A DNA stretch of 64,000 nt from Anaerolineales bacterium (GCA_020634895.1 JACKAV010000006.1:248001-312000), one strand, 5' to 3'. Counted from the first letter of the stretch, positions 23,408 to 34,648 are shown. Notes: generated from the letters alone by a model not told the origin. Translations and numbers: made by a program.

Positions 23408-25093
23408 ATGAAACTAAAAGGTGCAGAAATTGTTTGGGAATGCCTGACACGCGAGGGTGTGGAAGTAGTCTTCGGGTATCCGGGCGGGGCGAACATGCCG
23501 ATCTACGATGCGATGTTGAACTATCCCATTCATCACGTGTTGGTGCGGCATGAGCAGGGTGCGGCGCATATGGCGGATGGCTACGCCCGCGCCTCTGGCA
23601 AAGTCGGGGTGGCGATGGCAACCTCCGGACCGGGTGCCACAAACCTGGTGACGGGTATTGCCACGGCGATGATGGATTCGGTTCCTGTTGTCTTTATCAC
23701 TGGGCAGGTTGCGGCTCATCTCATTGGCGGGGACGCGTTTCAGGAAACCGACGTGACTGGGATCACGCTGCCCATCACGAAGCATAACTATCTGGTGACC
23801 CGCGCCGAGGATATCGCTGAGGCGATCCGCGAAGCGTTCTATATCGCGCGCAGTGGACGACCGGGTCCGGTATTGATCGATATTTGTAAGAACGCGCAGG
23901 TTGAGTCTTGTGAGTTTGTGTATCCCGACGAGCCTGAACTTCCCGGTTACAAGCCGGTGATGCGTTCCCCGAAGGCGCTGCTCGATGATGCAGTCAGCCT
24001 GCTTGAGAACGCAAAGCGCCCCGTCATCCTGTGCGGACATGGCGTCATCATGTCCAACGCTGAAGAAGAGTTGATGCAGTTCGCGGTCAAGACGCAAACT
24101 CCCGTGGCGAGTACGCTGCTGGGTTTGGGCGCTTTCCCCGCTTCGCATTCGTTGAGTCTCGGCATGATGGGCATGCACGGTGAAGCCTACGCCAATAACG
24201 CCATTCAAAACTCGGACTTGATCCTCGCTTTCGGCATGCGCTTCGATGACCGCGTGACGGGTACGTTGAAAACGTACGCGCCCAAGGCGAAGAAGATACA
24301 CATCGAGATTGACCCGTCTGAAGTTCATAAGAACGTATTTGTGGACGTGCCGTTGGTGGGCGATATCAAGACTGTAGTCAGTGACCTGATCCCCATGGTG
24401 GATGAGTACGACCACGATGAATGGCTGGAGGAAATCCAGGGTTGGAAGAACGATGCCGATACCCGTTCCATTATGAATTGGAAGGAAGACGGAAAACTGT
24501 ATGTGGCGCATCTCATCGCGGACATTTGGAAGGCGACGGGCGGCGGCGCGATCGTGACCACGGATGTGGGTCAGCACCAGATGTGGACGGCGCAGTACTA
24601 CCAGCTCGAAAAGCCGAACCGTTGGATTACCTCCGGCGGCGCAGGGACGATGGGCTTCGGTCTGCCGTCGGCAATTGGCGCATGGTTCGCGGCGAAAGAT
24701 CAGGAAATCTGGGCGGTTGCTGGTGACGGCGGTTTTCAGATGACTGCCGCTGAGTTGACCACCGCCGTGCAGGAAGGCGCGAACGTGAAGATCGCCATCA
24801 TGAACAACAACTTCCTCGGCATGGTGCGCCAGTGGCAGGAATTCTTCTTTGAAAAGCGATATTCCGCTGTGAACATGGTCACACCGGACTTTGTGAAACT
24901 TGCGGACGCGCATGGCGTCCCTGCGAGGCGGGTGACCACGCGCGAAGAAGTTGCTGACGCCATCGAATGGGCACGCAATACACAGGGACCCGTTGTTTTG
25001 GAATTCAAGGTCGAACGCGAAGACGCTGTGTACCCGATGGTCCCTGCGGGTGCGGCGCTGCATGAAATGATCCGAAGACCTGTAAAGGCATAA
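23408..25093 (+). CDS. ilvB: Acetolactate synthase, large subunit
   Basis: ThDP-dependent condensation of pyruvate with pyruvate or 2-oxobutyrate. ATG 23408 follows AAGGAG. The 561-aa protein has the catalytic Glu in VRHEQGAAHMADGYARA, the FAD/intermediate region GMRFDDRVTG and the ThDP motif GDGGFQMTAAEL ... NNNFLGMVRQW. The small subunit follows 13 nt downstream. Confidence 0.95.
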   Translation: MKLKGAEIVWECLTREGVEVVFGYPGGANMPIYDAMLNYPIHHVLVRHEQGAAHMADGYARASGKVGVAMATSGPGATNLVTGIATAMMDSVPVVFITGQVAAHLIGGDAFQETDVTGITLPITKHNYLVTRAEDIAEAIREAFYIARSGRPGPVLIDICKNAQVESCEFVYPDEPELPGYKPVMRSPKALLDDAVSLLENAKRPVILCGHGVIMSNAEEELMQFAVKTQTPVASTLLGLGAFPASHSLSLGMMGMHGEAYANNAIQNSDLILAFGMRFDDRVTGTLKTYAPKAKKIHIEIDPSEVHKNVFVDVPLVGDIKTVVSDLIPMVDEYDHDEWLEEIQGWKNDADTRSIMNWKEDGKLYVAHLIADIWKATGGGAIVTTDVGQHQMWTAQYYQLEKPNRWITSGGAGTMGFGLPSAIGAWFAAKDQEIWAVAGDGGFQMTAAELTTAVQEGANVKIAIMNNNFLGMVRQWQEFFFEKRYSAVNMVTPDFVKLADAHGVPARRVTTREEVADAIEWARNTQGPVVLEFKVEREDAVYPMVPAGAALHEMIRRPVKA

Positions 25094-25106
25094 GGAAGGA
25101 AAAAGA

Positions 25107-25667
25107 ATGAATTACACCTTCATTGCATTAGTTGAAAACAAACCCGGCGTGTTGAGCCGTGTGTCATCCCTGTTCCGCCGCCGCAATTTCAATATTGAGT
25201 CCCTCGCGGTGGGGCGGACGCAGGATCCTGATGTGTCACGCATGACCATCGTTGTGGACTGCCCGAACGGCGATATCGACGCGCACAAGATCGAAGCGAA
25301 CCTGTACAAACTGGTCAACGTCATCGACGTGCAGGATGTCACGCATCAACCCAATGTGACGCGTGACCTGGCGCTGATCAAAGTGTTGGTCGCGCCCGAA
25401 CGCCGCGCCGAAGTCAACGGGCTGGCGGATATCTTCCGCGCCCGCATCGTGGACGTGGCGCCTGACTCGGTCATCGTTGAGATCACCGGCACCGAAGACA
25501 AGATCGAAGGCATGATCGAACTTCTGCGCCCGATTGGCATCGTGGAAATGGTCCGCACAGGGCAGGTCTCCATGACGCGCGGCGTCCACGACGGTGTGCG
25601 CCGCATGCCCGGCATGAACGAACGCCGATACGACAACATGACCGAAGTCGCGGCGATGGTCCCGTAA
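25107..25667 (+). CDS. ilvN: Acetolactate synthase, small (regulatory) subunit
   Basis: 186-aa regulatory partner of IlvB. The N-terminal ACT domain (TFIALVENKPGVLSRVSSLF, NIESLAVG) binds valine in this family; the C-terminal half (ALIKVLVAPERR ... VIVEITGTEDKIEGMIELL) matches the ALS small-subunit C domain. Length is close to the 160-190 aa usual for IlvH/IlvN. It has a slightly longer tail ending in NMTEVAAMVP. Confidence 0.94.
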   Translation: MNYTFIALVENKPGVLSRVSSLFRRRNFNIESLAVGRTQDPDVSRMTIVVDCPNGDIDAHKIEANLYKLVNVIDVQDVTHQPNVTRDLALIKVLVAPERRAEVNGLADIFRARIVDVAPDSVIVEITGTEDKIEGMIELLRPIGIVEMVRTGQVSMTRGVHDGVRRMPGMNERRYDNMTEVAAMVP

Positions 25668-25728
25668 GGGAACGATCATCTTTTGAAATTATCAAAATAA
25701 AACAACAAACATTAGGAGAATAACGAAC

Positions 25729-26781
25729 ATGGCAAAGATCGATTTTGGCGGAGTGGAAGAGGAAGTTGTAACCCGTGGAGAATTTCCGCTTGAGAAGGCG
25801 CGCGAAGTTTTGAAAGATGAGGTTGTAGCAGTTCTCGGCTACGGCGTGCAGGGACCTGCACAGGCGATGAACATGCGCGATAACGGTATCAAGGTCATCG
25901 TCGGTCAGCGCAAGGGTACATCGAATTGGGATAAAGCCATCGCCGACGGCTGGGTTCCCGGCGAAACGCTTTTCGAAGTGGAGGAAGCCGCTGAAAAGGG
26001 CACTGTCATTCAATACTTGCTTTCCGATGCTGGTCAGCGTTCGCAGTGGACCAAGGTCGTGGAATGTCTGAACGAAGGCGACATGCTGTACTTCTCTCAT
26101 GGCTTCTCTGTCACTTTCAAGGATGACACTGGCGTTGTCCCGCCTCCCACCGTCGACGTGGCGCTGGTTGCCCCCAAGGGGTCTGGTCGCAGCGTGAGAG
26201 TTAACTTCCTCGAAGGATCCGGTATCAATGCCAGTTTCGCCGTCCATCAGGATGCGACTGGAAAAGCCAAAGACCGTACCATTGCCTTGGGCATCGCCAT
26301 TGGTGCGGGATACCTCTTCCCGACCACCTTTGAAAAAGAAGTGCTTTCCGATCTTACGGGTGAGCGCGGAATTCTTATGGGCGCTCTCGCCGGTGTGATG
26401 GAAGCCCAATACAACGAACTCCGCAAACACGGACATTCCCCCTCCGAAGCCTTCAACGAAACCGTGGAAGAACTGACCCAGTCCCTCATCCGCCTGGTTG
26501 GGCAGAACGGCATGGACTGGATGTACGCCAACTGCTCCACAACTGCTCAACGCGGCGCGCTCGATTGGAAGGATAAATTCCGCGATGCGACCGCGCCCGT
26601 ATTCAAGGACTTGTACGAAAGTGTTGCCAGTGGCAACGAAGCCCGCATCACGCTCGAAGCCAACAGCCAGCCCGACTACCGCGTAAAGCTCGAAAAGGAA
26701 CTTGCTGAAATCCGCGACTCTGAAATGTGGCGTGCCGGTGCGGCGGTCCGCTCGTTGCGCCCGGAGAATTGGAAGGAATAG
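25729..26781 (+). CDS. ilvC: Ketol-acid reductoisomerase (class I)
   Basis: Isomerises and reduces acetolactate or acetohydroxybutyrate. The 350-aa protein has the Rossmann start VVAVLGYGVQGPAQAMNMRD and the phosphate-binding loop VGQRKGTSNWD, whose Arg/Lys/Ser content suggests NADPH. The C-terminal knotted domain has GERGILMGALAGVMEAQYNE with acidic metal ligands. RBS AGGAG lies 11 nt before ATG 25729. Confidence 0.94.
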   Translation: MAKIDFGGVEEEVVTRGEFPLEKAREVLKDEVVAVLGYGVQGPAQAMNMRDNGIKVIVGQRKGTSNWDKAIADGWVPGETLFEVEEAAEKGTVIQYLLSDAGQRSQWTKVVECLNEGDMLYFSHGFSVTFKDDTGVVPPPTVDVALVAPKGSGRSVRVNFLEGSGINASFAVHQDATGKAKDRTIALGIAIGAGYLFPTTFEKEVLSDLTGERGILMGALAGVMEAQYNELRKHGHSPSEAFNETVEELTQSLIRLVGQNGMDWMYANCSTTAQRGALDWKDKFRDATAPVFKDLYESVASGNEARITLEANSQPDYRVKLEKELAEIRDSEMWRAGAAVRSLRPENWKE

Positions 26782-26834
26782 TTTGGTACGTTCGTAAATT
26801 TGGAAATTGGCTTTACCGATTTACAGGAGTTCTT

Positions 26835-28469
26835 ATGACCAATTATGTAAAGATATTCGATACCACCCTGCGCGATGGTGAACAATCTCCCGGCGCGACG
26901 ATGACCTCGGCTGAGAAGCTGGAAGTGGCTCATAATCTCGCGCGCCTCGGCGTGGATGTGATCGAAGCGGGATTCCCAGCCGCTTCGCCGGACGACCTCG
27001 AAGCCGTCAGACGAATTGCGGTCGAGGTGGGCAATCCAGCCAACCCTGAGGATGAGGCGAAAGTTCCCGTCATCGCAGGGCTGGCGCGCGCGAACAAATC
27101 CGATATCGATAAGGCTTGGGAAGCGGTACAAGGCGCGAAGAATCCCCGCATCCATACCTTCCTCGCCACGTCGCCGATCCATATGAAACACAAGTTGAAG
27201 ATGGATCCTGAAGAAGTGATCCAGCGTGTTTCTGAAATGGTGGCGTACGCGAAATCGTACTGCGACGATGTGGAGTTTTCACCAGAAGATGCCGGGCGCT
27301 CTGACCCTGAATTTTTGTATATCGTTCTGGGCGAAGCCATCAAATCGGGCGCGACCACATTGAACATCCCCGACACGGTTGGGTATACAACGCCTGATGA
27401 ATTTTATAACCTCATCAAAGGCATCGTGGATAACACGCCGGGCATGCACGAAGGCGTCACCATCTCTGTGCATTGCCATGATGATCTCGGACTCGCCACT
27501 GCGAACACACTCGCTGGAATCCGTGCGGGGGCACGTCAGGCGGAAGTGACCATTAATGGGATCGGCGAACGCGCGGGCAATACCTCGCTCGAAGAAGTCG
27601 TGATGGCATTGAAGACGCGTCATCCTGTCTTTGAGCTGGAAACTGGAATTGAAACTCAGCAACTCTCACGCATCAGCAAGCTCGTCAGTAACTATACCGG
27701 CATGGTCGTTCAGCCGAACAAAGCCATTGTCGGCGCGAACGCCTTTGCGCATGAAGCCGGTATCCATCAGGATGGCATGCTCAAACATCAGACGACTTAC
27801 GAGATCATGCGTCCTGAAGATGTGGGCGTGAACCAAACCAAGCTGGTGCTGGGCAAACATTCCGGTCGTCACGCCCTGCGCAACCGCCTCGCTGAAATGG
27901 GACACTCTCTCGATGAAGTTGAACTCGATAAGGCGTTTGCACGCTTCAAGGAATTGGCTGACCGCAAGAAGGTCATCACCGACCTCGATCTCGAAGCGGT
28001 CATCGCGGACGAATTCTACAAGCCGCGCGATGTCTATCTGTTGAACGGAATGCAGGTCACCAGCGGCACGATGGGCATGCCCACCGCCACCGTCCGCCTG
28101 CGTGGACCGGATGGCGTCATCCACACCCGCGCCGCCATCGGCACCGGTCCCGTGGATGCGACCTACAAAGCCATCGACATGATCGTCAATGTGCCGTGTA
28201 CACTGCTGGAGTTCAACATCCATGCCATCACCGAAGGTATCGACGCGCTCGGTGAAGTGACTGTCCGCGTGCAAAGCGAAGGCAGTTCCACCACGATGGA
28301 CCCGCAGAGCGAAGTCGAATATGTCCGCATCTATGGCGGGCACGGTGCCGACACGGACATCATCGTCGCCAGCGCCAAAGCGTATATCAACGCTCTCAAT
28401 AAATTGATCATCGCCCAAACCGAAGGCACCGAAAAAATGCAAAACGACTTTGGCGTGATGCTCGGATAA
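26835..28469 (+). CDS. leuA: 2-isopropylmalate synthase
   Basis: Commits 2-oxoisovalerate to leucine using acetyl-CoA. ATG 26835 (AGGAG 7 nt upstream) is preferred to an upstream in-frame start inside the ilvC end. The 544-aa protein has DTTLRDGEQSPGATMT, metal-binding SVHCHDDLGLATANT and GIGERAGNTSLEEVVM, then a C-terminal regulatory domain (about residues 400-530, including GMPTATVRLRGPDG) that in LeuA binds leucine. So leucine can act both through feedback and through the leader. Confidence 0.93.
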   Translation: MTNYVKIFDTTLRDGEQSPGATMTSAEKLEVAHNLARLGVDVIEAGFPAASPDDLEAVRRIAVEVGNPANPEDEAKVPVIAGLARANKSDIDKAWEAVQGAKNPRIHTFLATSPIHMKHKLKMDPEEVIQRVSEMVAYAKSYCDDVEFSPEDAGRSDPEFLYIVLGEAIKSGATTLNIPDTVGYTTPDEFYNLIKGIVDNTPGMHEGVTISVHCHDDLGLATANTLAGIRAGARQAEVTINGIGERAGNTSLEEVVMALKTRHPVFELETGIETQQLSRISKLVSNYTGMVVQPNKAIVGANAFAHEAGIHQDGMLKHQTTYEIMRPEDVGVNQTKLVLGKHSGRHALRNRLAEMGHSLDEVELDKAFARFKELADRKKVITDLDLEAVIADEFYKPRDVYLLNGMQVTSGTMGMPTATVRLRGPDGVIHTRAAIGTGPVDATYKAIDMIVNVPCTLLEFNIHAITEGIDALGEVTVRVQSEGSSTTMDPQSEVEYVRIYGGHGADTDIIVASAKAYINALNKLIIAQTEGTEKMQNDFGVMLG

Positions 28470-28507
28470 AACCACCATCGCGACTTACTACAAAAGGAGA
28501 AATTATT

Positions 28508-28672
28508 ATGACCACAAAAAATGAAAACGCCAACTATGATTTCCAATCTTTTGACAACCATCCCACAGCTCCCATGTACCCCGAAGGCTGGGACTTGAGC
28601 GAGATGCACCCTGAACCGAAAGTTGATTCTGCTTCCCAGCCGGATGAATCTGCTGAAGACGAGTCTTGCTAA
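28508..28672 (+). CDS. Small acidic protein between leuA and leuC, unknown
   Basis: 54 aa from ATG 28508, with a good AAAGGAG site 8 nt upstream and TAA at 28670. It has an aromatic/Pro-rich middle (APMYPEGWDLSEMHPEPK) and an acidic tail ending in Cys (EDESC). No domain recognised. Placement in the operon with its own strong ribosome site suggests it is translated. It could be a small partner of the leucine enzymes, but nothing in the sequence proves this. Confidence 0.6.
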   Translation: MTTKNENANYDFQSFDNHPTAPMYPEGWDLSEMHPEPKVDSASQPDESAEDESC

Positions 28673-28699
28673 TCCAAAATCGTAAACCGAAAATTTATT

Positions 28700-30106
28700 A
28701 TGCCGAAAACTTTATTTCAAAAAATCTGGGACTCGCACGTCGTCACCGAGCAGGAAGGCGCCCCAGCAGTCCTCTACATTGACCTGCACCTCGTCCACGA
28801 AGTGACCTCGCCGCAAGCCTTCACCGGTCTGCGCCAGCGCGGACTCAAAGTCCGCCGCCCCGATAAGACTTTGGCGACGATGGATCATTCCATCCCAACC
28901 ACGCCCATTGACGTTCCGATTGCCGACGCGATGGCTGCCGCACAGATCAAGCAGATGGAAACCAATGCCGCTGATTTTGGCATCACCCTGCACGGCATGA
29001 CCAGTCCGCATCGTGGTATTGTCCACGTGATCGGACCGGAACTTGGGCGTACCCAGCCCGGCATGACCATCGTCTGCGGCGACAGCCATACTGCCACACA
29101 TGGCGCGTTCGGCGCCTTGGCGTTTGGAATTGGTACTTCCGAAGTGGAGCATGTCCTCGCCACGCAATGTCTTTTGCAGAAGAAACCCAAAACCTATGAA
29201 GTCCGCGTGGACGGCAAGCTGGGTCATGGTGTTTCTGCCAAAGACATCATCCTCGCGCTCATCGCCAAGATCGGCGTGGGTGGGGGGACGGGGCATGTTT
29301 TCGAGTACACCGGCGAAGCCATCCGTGGATTAACGATGGAACAGCGCATGACCATCTGCAACATGTCCATTGAAGGCGGCGCGCGCGCTGGCATGATCGC
29401 TCCCGATGACAACACCTTCGAATATCTGCACGGACGTGAATTTGCACCGAAAGGCGAAGAATGGGATAAAGCCGTTGCCAAGTGGCGCGCGCTTACCACC
29501 GATGAAGGCGCGACCTATGATAAATCCATCACCCTCAACGCCGCTGACCTCGAGCCGATGATCACCTATGGAACAAATCCCGGCATGGGTATGAAAATCA
29601 CTGACCGTATTCCCCCCGTTGAGTCATTCACCGAAGCCTCGCAAAAAGCCGCCTTCGAAAAAGCCATGACGTACATGGGACTCCAGCCGGGTCAATCCCT
29701 GCTCGGTCAAAAAGTGGACGTGGTCTTCATTGGCTCCTGCACCAATTCGCGCATCTCTGATCTGCGTCTCGCCGCGGATATGTTGAAGGGACGCAAGGTT
29801 GCAAATGGAACTCGCGTAATGGTCGTTCCCGGTTCGCAGGATGTGAAGAAGCAAGCCGAACAGGAAGGCTTGGATACTATCTTCAAAGAGTCTGGAGCCG
29901 AATGGCGCGAAGCAGGCTGCAGTATGTGTATTGCAATGAACTCGGACCAGTTGTCTCCTGGACAGTATGCTGTTTCAACCAGCAATCGTAATTTCGAGGG
30001 AAGACAAGGAAAGGGAGGGCGTACGTTCTTAGCCAGCCCCGTCACCGCTGCTGCAACTGCCATCCATGGCGTAGTCACAGACCCAAGAACGGTCCTCGGT
30101 AATTGA
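28700..30106 (+). CDS. leuC: 3-isopropylmalate dehydratase large subunit
   Basis: Aconitase-family [4Fe-4S] enzyme, 468 aa, longer than the homoaconitase paralog at 2583. Motifs: MDHSIPTTP, CGDSHTATHGAFGALAFGIG, cluster Cys in SCTNSRISDLR and GCSMCIAMNSDQL. It is the bacterial LeuC type, fitting the leucine operon. No clear Shine-Dalgarno is seen before ATG 28700. Confidence 0.94.
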   Translation: MPKTLFQKIWDSHVVTEQEGAPAVLYIDLHLVHEVTSPQAFTGLRQRGLKVRRPDKTLATMDHSIPTTPIDVPIADAMAAAQIKQMETNAADFGITLHGMTSPHRGIVHVIGPELGRTQPGMTIVCGDSHTATHGAFGALAFGIGTSEVEHVLATQCLLQKKPKTYEVRVDGKLGHGVSAKDIILALIAKIGVGGGTGHVFEYTGEAIRGLTMEQRMTICNMSIEGGARAGMIAPDDNTFEYLHGREFAPKGEEWDKAVAKWRALTTDEGATYDKSITLNAADLEPMITYGTNPGMGMKITDRIPPVESFTEASQKAAFEKAMTYMGLQPGQSLLGQKVDVVFIGSCTNSRISDLRLAADMLKGRKVANGTRVMVVPGSQDVKKQAEQEGLDTIFKESGAEWREAGCSMCIAMNSDQLSPGQYAVSTSNRNFEGRQGKGGRTFLASPVTAAATAIHGVVTDPRTVLGN

Positions 30107-30185
30107 TAATCTGAAACTCGAATATCGATTATCCAATATCGTTTTCCCAACCTGAAACCTGGCACTTGAAACCTGGAACCCAATT
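30107..30185. repeat. Repeat-like spacer between leuC and leuD
   Basis: The 79-nt gap has GATAATC/GATTATC arms and two direct copies of TTGAAACCTGG-like text (CTGAAACCTGG and TTGAAACCTGG). There is no T-run. It is probably a repeat remnant. Confidence 0.45.
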
Positions 30186-30764
30186 ATGGCTCAATTCACA
30201 ACCTTAACCTCCCGCATGATCCCGATTCCCGTCAACGACATCGACACGGATCAGATCATCCCTGCGCAATTTCTCAAAGTGACCGACAAGAACGGTCTCG
30301 CCGACGCGCTCTTCTTTAACTGGCGCTACAACGACGATAAATCTCCGAAAGAAGATTTCATCATCAACAAACCAGAGTCACAGGGCGCACAAATTCTCCT
30401 GGCTGGAGACAACTTCGGCTGCGGTTCGAGCCGCGAACACGCTCCCTGGGCGCTCACCAGTTGGGGCATCCGCGCGGTCATCAGCACATCCTTTGCAGAT
30501 ATCTTCCGCAACAACTCCCTGAAGAATGGACTCATTCCCATCATCGTGGATGACGAGACTCACAAGATGCTTTTCGACCTTGTGGAAGAAGCGCCTCGCG
30601 CCGAACTGACAGTTGATCTTGCTTCTCAAACAGTTTCCTTCCCCGGCGGTTCGTTCACATTCCCCATCGATCAATTCAACAAGACCTGCCTGCTCAACGG
30701 CGTGGACGAACTTGGCTACATCATGGGCTTTGAGAAAGAGATCGCTGAATATGAAAGCAGGTAA
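30186..30764 (+). CDS. leuD: 3-isopropylmalate dehydratase small subunit
   Basis: 192-aa swivel subunit with the signature NFGCGSSREHAPWALTSWG and the LeuD-type N terminus (SRMIPIPVNDIDTDQIIPAQFL). Its long form fits the bacterial LeuC at 28700; the short 169-aa form at 3914 goes with homoaconitase. Confidence 0.94.
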   Translation: MAQFTTLTSRMIPIPVNDIDTDQIIPAQFLKVTDKNGLADALFFNWRYNDDKSPKEDFIINKPESQGAQILLAGDNFGCGSSREHAPWALTSWGIRAVISTSFADIFRNNSLKNGLIPIIVDDETHKMLFDLVEEAPRAELTVDLASQTVSFPGGSFTFPIDQFNKTCLLNGVDELGYIMGFEKEIAEYESR

Positions 30765-30771
30765 GAGGACA

Positions 30772-30838
30772 TTGGTAAATTGGTACATTGGGAAACTGAT
30801 ATATCAATTTACTGATCTGCCAATTTACCAAGATACAA
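30772..30838. repeat. GGTAAATTGGTACATT palindromic repeat between leuD and cimA
   Basis: TTGGTAAATTGG is complementary to CCAATTTACCAA at the other end, with further AT-rich arms between. A related copy lies in frame inside glyS (50792-50849), and a partial one before leuA (26785-26826). Confidence 0.7.
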
Positions 30839-30842
30839 ACTT

Positions 30843-32396
<1,554 letters not shown>

Positions 32397-32401
32397 AATT
32401 G

Positions 32402-32469
32402 GTAGGGGCGGGGTCTCCCCGCCCAAAGCTCGAAACACAATAATCAGGGCGAGAGAACCTTGCCCCTAC
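32402..32469. repeat. GTAGGGGCG palindromic repeat between cimA and leuB
   Basis: GTAGGGGCG at the left and TGCCCCTAC at the right end, with an inner GGGGTCTCCCC hairpin; same outer arms as 9674 and 51723. Confidence 0.8.
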
Positions 32470-32486
32470 GAAATGGAAGATCATAG

Positions 32487-33551
32487 ATGAATTTCAAAAT
32501 CACCTTACTCCCCGGCGACGGCATCGGACCTGAAGTGGTCGGCGAAGCCGTGCGGGTACTGGAAACCATAGCTGGCAAATACAAGCACTCATTCGATTTC
32601 CAAGAACGCTTGATGGGCGGATGTTCGATTGATAAATATGGTTCATCGCTCACCGATGAAACGCTCGCTGACTGTGTCGCCTCTGATTCTGTTCTGCTGG
32701 GTGCTGTTGGCGGACCAAAATGGGATGACCCCAACGCCAAGGATCGTCCCGAGCGCGGTCTGCTCGCTCTGCGCAAAGGACTCGGTGTGTTCGCCAATTT
32801 GCGCCCGGTCAAAGTCCACCCGGCATTGGTGGACGGGTCTCCGCTCAAACCGGAAAAACTACAAGGCGTGGACATCCTCGTCTTGCGCGAGTTGACTGGC
32901 GGTTTATACTTCGGCTTCCCAAAAGGACGTGACGTCAAAGATGGACGCGAGCGTGCGGTGGATACGCTCGAATATTATGACTACGAAATTAAACGCATCA
33001 TGAAACTTGCTTTCGAACTTGCAAAGGGACGCAAGAAAAAAGTCACCTCGGTGGATAAAGCCAACGTGCTTGAATCCTCGCGCTTATGGCGTCAGATCGC
33101 GACTCAGGTTGGGAAGGAGAATCCAGACGTTGAGTTGGAACATGTTCTGGTAGACACCGCCTCAATGAGACTGATAACGGGTCCGGCATGGATGGATGTG
33201 GTCGTCACTGAGAATATGTTCGGCGACATCCTCACGGATGAAGCGTCTGTGCTGGCTGGGTCGATGGGGATGCTGCCCTCTGCCAGTTTGGGCGAATCAA
33301 CTGTCGGCCTATACGAGCCGATCCACGGTTCGGCACCCGATATCGCCGGGAAGGGAATCGCAAATCCAATTGGTACGATCCTCTCCACGGCGATGATGCT
33401 GCGTCACTCGTTGAAATTGGAAGCGGAAGCGGCATCCATTGAAAAAGCTGTGGACGCGGTCATCACTGCCGGGGCGCGGACAGCCGATATCGGCGGAAAA
33501 TTATCCACCCGTCAAATGGCGGATGAAATTATTAAACATATAGGAGAATGA
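32487..33551 (+). CDS. leuB: 3-isopropylmalate dehydrogenase
   Basis: Oxidative decarboxylation of 3-isopropylmalate, and of 3-methylmalate for isoleucine. The 354-aa protein has LPGDGIGPEVVGEAV, the RPERGLLALRKGLGVFANLRP substrate helix, RELTGGLYFG, and the Asp-containing metal site MFGDILTDEAS with GSAPDIAGKG. Longer and with a leucine-type substrate helix compared with the homoisocitrate enzyme at 4434. Confidence 0.94.
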   Translation: MNFKITLLPGDGIGPEVVGEAVRVLETIAGKYKHSFDFQERLMGGCSIDKYGSSLTDETLADCVASDSVLLGAVGGPKWDDPNAKDRPERGLLALRKGLGVFANLRPVKVHPALVDGSPLKPEKLQGVDILVLRELTGGLYFGFPKGRDVKDGRERAVDTLEYYDYEIKRIMKLAFELAKGRKKKVTSVDKANVLESSRLWRQIATQVGKENPDVELEHVLVDTASMRLITGPAWMDVVVTENMFGDILTDEASVLAGSMGMLPSASLGESTVGLYEPIHGSAPDIAGKGIANPIGTILSTAMMLRHSLKLEAEAASIEKAVDAVITAGARTADIGGKLSTRQMADEIIKHIGE

Positions 33552-33554
33552 GTT

Positions 33555-34475
33555 ATGGGCATGGAATCCAAATATATATGGAAGAATGGCGAATTGGTGC
33601 CTTTTGAACAGGCGACCGTACATTTTTTGACACCGGCATTGCATTACGGGGCGGCGGTTTTTGAAGGGATTCGGGCATATAACACTCCAAAGGGACCGGC
33701 GATCTTCCGCCTGCATGAGCATGTGGAGCGATTGTTCGCCTCGGCACGTGTGTTGGGTTTTCGCGATTTTCCGTGGAGTTTTGATGATGTCATGAAGGGA
33801 CATCGCGACACGGTGCGCGAGAATGGTTTTGCGGATTGTTATATCCGCCCTCTGATCTTTTTGGATGGCGGCGGCTGGAATCTTAATGTGGATTATGGCA
33901 AGCCATCCCTGATGATCGCGGTTTGGGAGTGGAATAACTATCTCGGCGACGATGCGCTCGCAAAGGGCATCCGCGCGAATATCTCAACTTATACGCGTCA
34001 TCACGTCAACATTTCAATGACCAAGGCGAAAATTTCCGGCAACTATGCCAACAGCATTCTGGCAAAGACCGAGTCGGAGCGCAACGGATTTCAAGAAGCG
34101 ATCATGCTCGATGCCCAGGGTTATGTTGCGGAATGCACGGGCGAAAATCTGTTTGTCGTGCGCGACGGGGTGATCTATACACCGTCCACGGCGCCGGTGT
34201 TGGAAGGCATTACGCGCAGTTCGTTGTACACCATTGCCAAAGACCTTGGTTACGAGGTAAAGGAAGTTCCCATTTCCCGCGACCAGCTTTACATCGCGGA
34301 TGAGGTCTTCGTTTGCGGGACTGCCGCCGAGGTAATTGGTTTGAGCGAGATCGACTATCGCAAGATCGGCGATGGGCGCACTGGTCCCATTACGCGTAAA
34401 CTGCAGGAAGTATTCCACGACGCGATCCGCGGCAAGGTGGCGAAATACGAATCGTGGTGCGATTACGTGGCGTAA
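33555..34475 (+). CDS. ilvE: Branched-chain amino acid aminotransferase
   Basis: Class IV PLP aminotransferase, 306 aa, last step for Leu, Ile and Val. The PLP Lys is in TKAKISGNYANSILAK, followed by EAIMLDAQGYVAECTGENLFVV and VFVCGTAAEV. It starts 3 nt after leuB stops, with GGAG at 33543, and closes the operon. Confidence 0.94.
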   Translation: MGMESKYIWKNGELVPFEQATVHFLTPALHYGAAVFEGIRAYNTPKGPAIFRLHEHVERLFASARVLGFRDFPWSFDDVMKGHRDTVRENGFADCYIRPLIFLDGGGWNLNVDYGKPSLMIAVWEWNNYLGDDALAKGIRANISTYTRHHVNISMTKAKISGNYANSILAKTESERNGFQEAIMLDAQGYVAECTGENLFVVRDGVIYTPSTAPVLEGITRSSLYTIAKDLGYEVKEVPISRDQLYIADEVFVCGTAAEVIGLSEIDYRKIGDGRTGPITRKLQEVFHDAIRGKVAKYESWCDYVA

Positions 34476-34483
34476 TTTATGTC

Positions 34484-34648
34484 AGACCCCGGAGATTTTC
34501 GGGGAGTGTCCATCATGGAAGATAAAGAGATCCTTCACCACAGAGGGCACAGAGTTCACCGAGAAAAACAAAGGTAAATCTCTGTGGTGAATATCCACTA
34601 ATTACTTCCGAATGTAGACACTCCTGATTTTCGAAATTTCCGGGGTCT
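34484..34648. repeat. Composite nested palindrome after ilvE
   Basis: The outer arms AGACCCCGGA ... GGAGTGTC and GACACTCC ... TCCGGGGTCT are inverted. Inside lies a second palindrome, TTCACCACAGAG ... CTCTGTGGTGAA (about 34534-34594). The right end runs into TTTTT, so the folded structure could also end the ilv-leu transcript. It looks like one repeat inserted in another. Confidence 0.7.

Noticed and set aside
23414..25063. 549-codon open frame on the minus strand opposite ilvB
   Set aside because: It mirrors ilvB, has no ribosome site or family resemblance, and is a by-product of codon bias.
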